From Symbiodinium sp. CCMP2592 (taxonomy: Eukaryota > Sar > Dinophyceae > Suessiales > Symbiodiniaceae), in contig CAJNDT010003246.1 of assembly GCA_905221615.1 (NCBI GenBank), forward strand, positions 84,501 through 148,500: a stretch of DNA of 64,000 bases. Reading direction: 5' to 3'. The notes beneath the pieces were generated by a model. The model was not told where the DNA came from and searched no databases. It was given only the letters and a program-made list of their open reading frames with translations. Every line of letters begins with the position of its first letter. Position 1 is the stretch's first letter. A program made the position numbers and the translations under genes. Shown here piece by piece: positions 19,151 to 30,300 of the stretch.

Positions 19151-20984
19151 CAGCAGTGGCAGCTGTCACACTATCCGGTTAACAGTCGCTGTGGTTTGTG
19201 GTGCGATTGTGTTTTGTGACTGCGGCCCCATCACAAAAGAGTTTCATTGGCGCCACTAGGATGGAAGCTTGAAAGATAGGTTGGATCAGGCCTGTTCCCC
19301 GTGTCACTGGAGGAAGCGGCTGCCTTGCTCGCGCCATGTAGGTCACCATATCATCTCGAGACTTTCCCCATATGCAGTAATTTTCTTTGCTCATTTTGAT
19401 CTCTGATTGATCGAGCGAAGCCGTCATAGTTAGGCCTCCCAGAAAGCTTCTGTGCAACGTCTCGCTGCGTCGAAAGCGCCGCCGTGGCGCTGGCTCAGGC
19501 ACCTTTGAGCTGAAGATGACTTTATATATTATCTTATTCGGGTTTAGAGGGATTAGGGTTTAGGGTTTCGGGTTTCTTATAGCGTCTATAGGAGTTTGGG
19601 GTTTCAGTGTCTTTGGTCCTGGAGGAGCCAGCAGGTTCTCACTCCAAGTGTACGTTTCAAGCGTATGAGGGATTGCGAAGAAGCCACAGAGCTTGTATCT
19701 GTAGGCGCCAGAGGTTGCAGTTCCCGTTTTAGGCTGGTCTGCACGGATTGTCAGGCTCAAGGCACAGAGCTTTGTTTCTCCACGGTTTAGATTCAAGAGC
19801 AGCGTATCCGACATAGCCCCCTAAACCCTGAACCCTTAAGCCCATAAACCCTACTGCCAGGCCGGCCTTATTGGTGTATGCATCTTCAGAAAACTTGGGT
19901 CTAGAAGGAGGGGATGATTTCAGTGGGATGTTCCGAATACGCCGAATCCGCGTTTTTATTGTTAGGCAGCTGTGTTCAATGATTCAATAAAGAGGGGGAA
20001 AGGATCAAGCGGGTTTTGCCTTAAGCTGCTATCGCTGCTTTTTTGGGGGTCCCGGTTCTGCTTTCAGCAGGATCTATACTTTGCTGGGGTGCGCCTCAAT
20101 GGATTTAAGAAGATGCGTCGGCCCAGGCCCGCAAAGGTGAACGAAGGGATTCTAGTTTGCCTCTGCCAGGAGGTCTTCCAAGTCGTAGCCGATGCGCGCG
20201 AACTTCTTGCGCAGAAGGCCCCGCGGTTGGGTGCTCCTTGATATCGGGGATGCTCCGCTTGCCTCTCAGCCCGAGTCGGAAAGATTGCGGGAAGCAGAAG
20301 TTGGGATCCAAGCTGAGGGTTTAGGGTTTAGGCTTAGGGACTAAAGAAAATCTCAAAGAATGACCTTCGGCAGGGAAGTACGTGCTGGGCCTCCCAACAG
20401 GCTCAATTTTAAGATTCTTAGGCTTGTAAATGAGAGCCGCTCCTCTTGTGCCAGAACCTTTACACCCTAAACCATAAATCCTCAAGACGAAGAGGCAAAG
20501 CCCGATACAATTTCCATAAACCCTGAATCCTGTATAGATATAGCCTCTAAACCCTAGACACTAGACTAAACCCTTGAACCTAGAGGGAGGCTTTTCAGTC
20601 CTTCCAAACACAGAGGCCCCAACCACAGGCTCCTCCTAGTACAGGAGTTCTGGCTGTACCTGCAGGTGGAAAAGAGCCCATTAAAAAAAACACAAAAACC
20701 CTTGACCCTGAGCCCTCTCCTCTTCTGCCAGAGCCTCGCGCAGAGTGCCGGAGGCTGTGGGCAGTTCGATAGCTCGACGAGACGGGTTGAACAAACCACC
20801 AAGAATGGATCAGCAAAAGGGTTTATATAGGGTATGTAGGGCTTAGGGTTTAGGCTACCAGCAATGAAGAAGATAAGAGAGAAGGAAGAACAGCTAGCGA
20901 AAACAGCAGAGACAGAAATGAAGCGATAAGCAACTCACAAAGAAACGCACACAGAACGATGTCTCCTTTCGGTTGTTTCAAAGA
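19151..20984. other. Spacer before copy 3, with a private ~210-bp block
   Basis: Patchy similarity to 3421-5199. A block at about 19600-19812 is absent from the copy 2 spacer (junction near 3850); its minus strand has a short open frame with no recognised family. CCCTAAA words occur near 19550, 19820, 20318 and 20525. No other gene seen. Confidence 0.5.
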
Positions 20985-21349
20985 ATGCGTTGGAGAACAG
21001 GCGGTGCCATCATTCTTCGTCGTCAGCTTCTCAGTTGGATGTCGGCTGCGGCATTGGGGATACTGGTGGCTGCACGCTTGGCACGTGCTTACTCCCGCTG
21101 GGAACTGGTCCGATTCATCGTGTGCCGCGAAGTTTTGGTCCAGATTAGCCGCCCGCAGAGCCCGGAGTCCCCCCAATTTATGTTTTGTACAGGCATGCTG
21201 CAGACGACAGCGTCCGAAATTCGTGGCGGGGCCGTGCCTGGCACAGAGAGCCGGGCCGCCGGTTTTGCTGCTGCCGTGCGACTTTCATTTTCCACCACCG
21301 TGGACGTGGCCGTGGAGGGGACTGCTACTGCAAGTGCCCCGGAGCAACA
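20985..21349 (+). CDS. First exon of copy 3: N-terminal anchor
   Basis: The frame runs from ATG through the hydrophobic stretch into YSRWELVRFIVCREVLVQI and a Ser/Thr/Ala-rich end (TTVDVAVEGTATASAPEQ). At the donor, copy 3 lacks one G compared with copy 2 (caaca|gttaag against caacag|gtaatg), so its splice phase may be shifted. Confidence 0.5.
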
Positions 21350-24300
21350 GTTAAGGTGAAGCAGAAAGCGTGCATGGATTTGATGTGATGCGTGAAACTC
21401 GTCGACCTGCGTGAAACACGTCGACCTGTCAAGTGTCTCACTGAACGCTGCCTCTTTGCAGGTGATGTTATCGCAGCGGTGAAGGCGTGCCTGGGCAAAG
21501 AATTTGGGTGCAACCGGTCACCTCAGCTTTACAGGAGTTCTGCTATGCATATCTAAACCCTAAACATCCCTAAACCCTAATCCCTAAACCCCGTTAAGCT
21601 TAGATCTGAGGAAATTGCCTGGAGACCCTTGGCATGGAAACGTCTTGCTGTCACGCGGCGCCCGGAAGTTCACGGAGACAGACGAGATGCCGCCTCAGAC
21701 GCAGTCCGGCAACGAGCTCCTTGCGGGGAGCACTTGAGAAGATATCCCCTAAGCCTTCGATGCTAAACTCCTACAACCTAAACCCTAAACCCTAAACCCT
21801 AATTCCACCACTTTGGGGCATCTCAGGTTGGCGCTGGCGAACTATGGCCGCTTACATTCAGCCGGCAGCCCGCTCCAAATCCCGACAGAGCTCAGCGGCA
21901 TTACCATTCCGCAAATTCAGGCCGTTGAGATTTTCTTGGCCAGTTTCAGTCCACCGTGGCAAAGCGTTCTGTTGAGTGGCACCTGTCGACGAGGCCCTAC
22001 TCGCCTTCATGCAAGGTCTGGTCCTTATGGCTGTTATGTTTGTTGTCCGTCACTGTCACTGCTGGCCTGCCCAACCCTACTTGCTTTGCACACATCTGCC
22101 GTTGGCATCCCTGTGCAATTCCTCCGTTATAGCACATGTTCCACATGCGCAGCGTACGCTCAGCAGTTATGCAAGGTATGGTCCAGTGTTGGTCTGGCAC
22201 GTTTGGTGCAGAGTGCGGGCTACCTCTGTCCTTTGAGTGCTTCAATCTGCGCCTTGGGTACATGTGAGCAGACTCTTTCGTAGCATCATCGCTTCATCGA
22301 TGCGTATGCGTTGATGCCCGGAACCTAGGTATCATGCAGACTACTGGATCTTGCAGCCGGCGACTGCAGGAGAACGAAACAGAACATGACGGAAGGGCTG
22401 CAGAGCTGCAGAGGTGGCAAATGCACGCAGCAAAAGCCAAAGACAGAAAGCGGCTTTCGTGGCTACAGGAGCAGGTGGGCACGGCTGCAGCTATGTGGAG
22501 TCCCGCGGCAGTCGCGTTGACCATTTTCTTGAAAGTAACCGCTTGAAAGTAACCGCATGCAGCAGAGGGTTCAGCCAACTCTCAAGGCGAATGCAGGCTT
22601 GTGCGTGCATTGCCCCGCATCTTAGGCTCGTGGCAGAGAGCATAGAAGCACAACGTCCCACATGGTTTGTATCACATGCCTGGAAAGAGCCAATCGTGCC
22701 TTGGTACATCTTGTTGTTTGTTGTGTTCTCTAGAGAAGCTTGAACCCTTTCAGAATGATTTCTGCACACTCTCAACTCTCCCGTGGCTGAAATCAGGTGC
22801 TGTTCTTGCGGTGCTTGCTCCGCCACGCTGCCGTGCGAGACTTGCGGGGAGGTCCTGCATACTGGGTCTGTGCCTATGCGAATAACCAGCACGCACCCAG
22901 GCGGCCTTGAGCTAGGGGATTCTTCTTATAATTTTATGGAACTATGGGCCTTCATAAATAATTAGAACAGGGTATGGGGATTCCTTCTTACAACTATATC
23001 GAATACATTACACCCAAGTTATTAACTAGCCTATTCTAAGTATGAAGGCCCCTATACCTTAAGCCGGAATAACCTACCCTTTTTAGGGTTCCTTGTTATG
23101 ATTTCTTATATACGTCCTTAAAAAAGGTAGGTTCTTCCGGCTTAAGGTATTGCCAAAGAGTTCCACGCAAAACCCTCTACCAAGGCACTGGGCGATGCCA
23201 TCCCAAGAGGCCGGGTGACTCCTGGCCGTCTCATGGCTAAGGTTTTTTTAAAGTAAGGTCCCTTTGATACCTTATAACCTACCAAAACCTACTTTTTTTG
23301 GTAGGTTTAGGGTTTAGGGTTTGTTTTTTTAAAGTAAGGTCCCTTTGATACCTTAACCTAGCAAAACCTACTTTTTTGGTAGGGTCCCTATCAATCCCAT
23401 ATCAGGGGTTTTAATATGAGAACCTACAAAAAGGTAGGGTTTGGTCGGTTAAGGTAGGGATTTTACTATAAGGGTGCCGGACTATATTGGACCTAAAATG
23501 GACCCTGATTCAGAGAACCACATTCGGCAAATCCTGTAATGAATTGATCACCGGGTTCGTAGCAGTCTCCGCTGCACGGGTACCGTACGAGAGACCCTTC
23601 AGACGAACACCATCCAACCGACCGCAGTCGAATCTGATCGGCATGACCCCAACCAACACATGCGTCCGACAGATCCGCGGAAATCATCATTTTACTCTGC
23701 GATGATGCTCTGCCGTGGAGTGCTGCTGGTGCTGGATGCTGCGGCCACACCCTTTCAGAGAATCTGGTGCCACCCGGCGTGTCTGTGTGGTGCTTACGGT
23801 GCTTCCGATGTTCCGTCTGCTCCGCCATAAGCTGGTTGCTCCAGCTCAGGCTGTTTCGAGGAAGCAATTGCTGCGGCTCGGCTGTTGTGATTGCTCTGCC
23901 TCTCAAAGCTCAGGTCATCTAGATGAGTCTGAAGTCAATCATCTTCACAGGAAGTTTGTATACAGTTGTGAGAGCGCTTTCTGCGCCTCCCCTGTTTCCC
24001 AGGTTGAAAACTCCGCCAAACTTTTTCTGGACGTGGCAGCGACAAGCGGCGATGTGGCCCACATCCTTACGGACCGTGGGTAAGCGTGGGTAAATCTGTA
24101 GATTGTTGGAGAGCCCTAGGGTCTAGGTGTTGCTTTTCAACAGGTGGCACATGTTTACGTGCAGTTGTTCTTCTCATTCTGCAGGATGGCCTTGCGGGTA
24201 AGGAGGCCAAGTTGCTGCCCCTGCTGGGGCTACTTGCCAAATCCCGGCGTGAGAAGCTTTTCCCCGCCAATCTGCTGGAGCACGGACTCGGAGTCCGCAT

Positions 24301-27300
24301 TGAGATTGCCGAGGCTTTCAGGGAGGAAGACAAGACACGAATCTTGAACAGCATTGCCTTCCCACGGGCAGGAACGCAGGCCCTGGATGAGGCACCACAG
24401 GAGGAGCACGACAAGTACGGAGCCGTGAATCGGGCATTGAGGAGCCACTTTGCCTTGAGCAGCCTTTATTCATGCTACGCTCAAGACGCAGACCCGACCA
24501 ATTTCCTGGCTGCACTCCGTGCGGACGTTGCCCGCCTTTCCGTGCAGCTCTCGTTGACTGGCTGCAAATACTTCAGAGATGCACAGATGCGCGCGCTGTT
24601 GGCTCATTTGCCAAGAACTCTCTTGTGCCTCCGCCTGGACCTTGGCCACACAGGCCTGCAGACCATCGCAGTGGACGGCTTTTGCTGCCAGCTGCGCACA
24701 CTGCAGCTTCGCTTCTCCGGGGCGTCACTGCGAGAAGCTGGCGGCATAGCAGCCCTCCTCGACACAGCCCAAGCTTCCTTGTTCCACTTGGAGCTTTGGT
24801 TTGCAGCCTTGCCGATGCTTGAAGAGCTCAATCTCAGCGAAGCCTTGCTCCTTGCCTGCAAGATCCCAAGCTGCGTCGAAGACTCTTGAAGATGCTTCGT
24901 AGCTGAGGCTGAAGCTGCGCTTGGAGGAGTTGTCTCTCCACGTCCAAGGGTGCCCCAAGGCCCTCTATCTGCTGCAATACGTTTCGTCGTGATAAACAGG
25001 GGAGAAGGGACGGATACGGTTCCTACGGTTGAGATTTCGTGCTGGTTGAGGGTTGAGTGCTCCCGAGAGGTTCCCCAAGCTTCGAAGCAGGCATTGCGCC
25101 TTGGCATGGTGATGTGTCTGTGCTCATGCAGTGCCGCAGTGCCGTATGCATCTCATTTGGCAGTGCAGCAGTGAGGCACAATGCCGCCCGAAAGCTCCAG
25201 AGCCGTGACAAGGACTTGCAGATGTGGCTCTGCATCGAGGACTGTGCTGGGTCTTCTCCCAGGGGATGATTAGCGACTAGCTGCAGAAAACGCAGACCTC
25301 TGTCTGGTGCGGGAGGATGCAGCGACGTGGACGCAGCAGCTCGAGGCTCTGCTGCCCAAGCGCTCAAAGCCGCTGCATCGCCTATGTTTCCGAGGCCCGG
25401 GCCTCAGAGGTTCAAGATCAACGGCTGCCTTGCAGGCGTCCCGTTTCCACTGGTGCGTCAGGCACCGCCTCGGAGAAAGGGCAAATCACGAGAGCAGAAT
25501 CCGAGATCAACCAGGAGCTACAGATTGCAACATCTTCCCTAACCCCTTAACCCTTAGCCCTTAATCCTAAACCCTAAGCCCCAGCCCTGGAGCAGGACTT
25601 GCCGTTTCCATGCAGCCACGGGTGCTGCCCACGCTTCCATGCGAACCTGTGCTTTGGCTTCATCTTTGTGTGAATGCCTGGTTATGTAAGTGGGCGCGGT
25701 CCTTTCAGGAATGGATATTGCGACGAGCACTTCTTCTGCAGCCTCCGGCGGAGTGTCTTCAAATCCTTCCAAGAGGTCCGGCCCATGCCTAATTAGCTCG
25801 GTTCAAGGTTTGTGTAGTCGCAAAGAAGTCCTACGGCTTCTTGTTTGCCAGAGGCTCGGTGTTGGTCTGAGTTGGCTCTGATCTTCTTCGTGCAAGCAGC
25901 TGCCGACATCGAGTCCAGAGGCCAGCATCCGATTTAGGGTTTAGGGGTTTAGGGTTCGAAGGCAAAACCTGCGCAACGGCTAGCCCACAAAATCAGAAAA
26001 GCCCAAGCATCCGACCGAAAAAAAAAGCAGCTTCGGTGATAGCTGCGGTTTGGGATACAAAGGCCTGCTGCTCCTGATTCTGCTGTCCCTGCACCTTGGC
26101 GAACATGTATACAGGTTCGCCAGCACTTTCGAGCCATCACAAGGCCTTGAACATGCATCGTCCAAGTGGCATTGTGCATGCAAAACATCCCAGGTATCCG
26201 GTTCTTGTCCTTGGCGTGGCGAACATGAGCGGCTTCTCCGTGTCCTGGCACTGTGGGAGTTGACCTCTGGAGTATCCCCACTCTGCTGCATGCGGGACTC
26301 GCCGGACCTTTTGAGGTCTCTTCGCTGTCCACGCTGTTGCTGGCTCTGCTGATTGCCTCCTTCTCCTTCGCAAGTTTCCGTTTCGACCAGATGCAACGCG
26401 CGGCACGAGAGTTTTCCCTGTCCTCGGAGGCTTTCTACTCGAAGGCACGCACGCTGCCAGAATGCATATACAAGTTAAGTGGGTACTCCCGTAGTCCTGT
26501 GCCTACCAGCAACAACGGGGCCCCTGCGACACTGGCGAAGTCATGCACAGAGGTGATGCCCAAATCTCCGTGCATCAGCAGGTGTTGGAGGATGACGGCC
26601 ACCTGTCCCACACCTCGCTGGTCTTCGGTATAGATGGGGACAAATATCCAAGCGTGGACCAAGTTCGGCAGGAGCATGATTCCCCGACTTCCAGACAACA
26701 TGTACAGTAGCAGAATTAGCCAGCAAGCAGAACGCAAGCATCAATCAAGCATACCCAAACAATTCTGCAGGAGACGGTGAGCGACTTGCAGCTTGGCTGC
26801 AGCTCCGTGCAGTGCTCCGCTCCTCAGCGCCTGCCCGAGGAAACCCAGCTTTCTGTCCGCGCGGCAGCACCTCCCGAACTTTGAGCTGCTTGGACTGTTG
26901 TGTGGAGAGCTTCGCAGGGCCTGCGTGGGAGCTTGAGCATGCTTGAGCATCTTCCTGAGGAGCGCGGTGCAGAAGGTTGTGAGGGCAGTGGATGCAGAAG
27001 GCATGGAAGCACGCCTGAAGTGTGGGGATGAGGCTCTCCGTGCTTCCGAGTGCCAAGGCACAGGGGAAGTGTCGGGATACGTTGAATCTGAGTGACAACA
27101 TATGAATAGTGGCCCTTACAAGTCTCGGCGGTTTTCAGGAGCTGTGGACATCTTGCAATATGAGATCTACTGCAAAGATATCCTGCACATGCGGCAAACA
27201 TGGAACGAGCTGAGCAGGCCCGAACGGCCCCTGTGAGCCAGTCGCCCTGCATTTCATGTTTCGTCATCGTTCATCACCTTCGTCAGGGCTTTCCAGGGCG

Positions 27301-30300
27301 AGGAGCAGCCGATCCGCATCGTGGCCTTGCGAGACGGCTTCGCAGAAGAAGACAGCAAGCGAAGGTGCTGTGAAGTCGTGCTTTGCATCGAGGGCCGCGT
27401 GCTCAGTGAGAGTGGCGAGTCGTGCGGCGTGTGTTTTTTGCTGACTTTGCAGCAAGGCTACTTCGCTACTGTGCTGCTTTTGGAGCGATCTTTGGATTCC
27501 GCAGAAAGGAAGCTCGCAGGCCTCTACCGCATGGCTCTCCGGCTTGTGTTTGCGCACGTATGGCGAGCGCTCATAAATCCGCAAGTCAAGTTCTTCACCA
27601 TGACCCGGACATCACTCCGTGATTTTTCTGTATCCAAGAGGTAAAGAGAAACAGAACGCAGGAGAACTGCAGAAGATTCTAAGGCACAGAATTTCGGCCT
27701 TCTGGTGGAGCCGCGACACAGCAGAGGCCAAGAAAGCAAGCAGGAAGCGAAGGCGAAGAGGTCTCCGAGACCTTCTCTTTGGCTTAGCATTATCCTGGGC
27801 CTGGTGAGGGCGACGGCTCTGCTCTGCAGCGGGTATTTCGCCTTACAGTACTTCCTGCGCTACGGGCCGCCGGAGCTGCGCGAGAGCCTGCCAGGGCTTC
27901 GTGCTCTGCTGAAGATTAAAGACGCGGAGGACAGATCCTGGTTCCAGGCAATCAGCCTGGCCCTTCCCTATGCCGTCCTTGTCCTTGTTTTCAGCACCTT
28001 GTCTAGAATCTGACCCAGACATGCAAGGCTTCGGAGCCTCAATGTGTTTCGCAGGGAGCTCTCTTTCGTTGCGGTGTCCCAAGGTAGAGAATGGAACAGA
28101 AATCTCATGTGGACCAAAAGGGAAGAACCTGCTAGGCTTTGATTTTCAGTACGAACACGAACAGTGAAAAGCATGGACTTGCGATCCTTTAGTGCCTGAG
28201 AAATGTTCGGCCGAAGCAACGGCAACAAATCGTACTTCTTAGACTCCGACCCGAAACAACTGCAACAAATCGTACTTCCTGGCGCTGGGGCAACGTTTCG
28301 CACCACTTCAAGGCCCAAACAACGGCAACAAATCGTATTTCTTAGCACTGGGGCACTGCAGCGAGGCCAAAGCCAAGCAAAGGCATCAAATCGCACGTCT
28401 TGGCGCAGGGGCACCACTTCGAGGCCAAAGCAACGGCAATAAACCGTACTTGCTAGCACTGAGGCCAAAGCAACGGCACCAAGTCGTACTTGGTAGTATT
28501 GGAGCATTGTTTATATTGTTTCGAGGCCAAAGGAACGGCAACAAATCGCACGTCTCAGCACTGGGGCACTGCAACGGCAGCAAATCGTACTTTTTCGCAC
28601 TAGGGTCTCACTTGCTAGCACTGGAGAAGCAACGGCAACAAATACCTGTTAACACTGGGGCACCACTTGGAGGCCAAAACAACGGCAACAAATCGTACTT
28701 CTCAGCATTGGGCACTGCTTCGAGGCTAGTGGTGTCAGAAAAGTTGCTGTTTGAGCCTTCGATGTCGGCACTTCATATTTTAGAGACACAGAAGTCCCAA
28801 AGCGTCGTATTCATGGCCCGCTGGTAGGAAAGTTGAGCTGGGTCTAGACCGTCGTGAGACAGGCTCAGGTCAGCTGTGTCCTATTGATGAATTTGAAGCT
28901 ACGACATGCTACGACAATAATCGAAGCAAAGTACGAGAGGAACGCTTCGTTGAAATAGGACTTGCCTTGCGAAACAACTTGTTAGCTTGAGGTTACGACC
29001 TTCTGCGGTGCCGGCGTCGGGTGTCCCGCAGGCCGACATAGCAGATTTGTGCAGCAATAGATCGGACGTGCTCAGAGTTCGTGTCAGGCTGCATTCTTTG
29101 GTTGCGCAAGTTCAGAAGGCGAGCGCAGGTGAAGGTTAGGGGAGGAATAGCGCGGACAACTAAGCCAACAGACGGTCCAAATCCTTCAATTTTTAATTTG
29201 TGATGTCTTGTTTTCTTTATGAGCAGCAACAGCAGACCATGGAGGCTGAAACCGTCCCAGATCATCTTTGAGCGGCACTTTGGAGTCCACGGCAACTGCT
29301 ATGTTGTCAAGGCAGGGCTTGCGAAGCAAGAGTTTCTTGCAATCTTTGTTGGTGCGGCGCGACTTGAAGGTCGCACTGATCCAGATAATGACAGTGCTCC
29401 TGCAAGCCTTCGGGAAGGCGGGTTCTCACCAATGGGACAGGGTGCCTCAGATACTCCCCGGATCTTCCTTCGGGGAGGTACGTCATGTTCGAAGTACGCT
29501 TTCGAATCCATGCAATCCAGGACGTAAAGTTGCCCCCCTGGCAGGTACCGCTTCTGGGAGGAACTGTCACCTTTGCAATGTATCAGAACGTCCCAGCAGC
29601 CTCGGTGCTGAAACGATGCTTCTGGATCTTCTATGCGCTGCTGACCTTGAACAGCCTGTACCCAAGTATCCTCTTTGTGCGGCCAGATTCCCGCTGGTGT
29701 CGCTATGGCTCCTCGGAGTGAGCGAGACCGAGTGACGGTGAGGGGAAGTGTAGACGGTGTGTCTTCCTGCAGGGGACAAAGCCGAGGTGCTGCCGTCATG
29801 GACATAGGCATGGATCTGGGATACATGCTCACCTACTTGCTCACCGTGGCTCCTTGTTGACATGAAACTGCAAGATCTAGAGAAGGCCATGCCGAGAGTC
29901 AGTTAAGCACGGCTCAGGTGACCGCCATGTCCGAGCTGACGCTGGAGACGGCAGTGCGTGGCAACTTCGGGGATGCGGAGGAGCTGGACCTGAGTAACAG
30001 CAGCTTGAGCAGAGTTGAGCACGAATGTAAGTGCCACCAGCACTTTCGGGCAGTTCGCGTCGTGTGCACTGAGGCATCAGCCCAACCTTCGCTTTCCCTT
30101 CTGACATCCTGCAGTTCCTGGCGGTGTACATCAGCCTTGCGCACACCTGTTGTGCCTGCCGCTCTGTCGAGCGTGCCAAGGATCTAGGCGAAAGCTCTGC
30201 AGAGCTTGTGGAGCCAAAGCAGTCGAAGCGACCGATCATTCACCGCACGGTCTTTCCTGCCCGTCATGGCCGGCTGGTGCTTCGATGCCTCAAGGCACTG

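Noticed and set aside
6117-22283. Cys-rich frames such as 22003-22283 as a secreted Cys-rich protein
   Set aside because: Alternative frames of the exon region with the hydrophobic helix; the two copies do not keep the same Cys pattern in this frame.
27641-27661. 21-bp intron between copy 3 exons
   Set aside because: Kept only as a phase-consistent annotation; 21 bp (also in copy 2, 11400-11420) is below plausible intron length, so alternative sites or a different mechanism must be assumed and I make no claim of a novel intron class.
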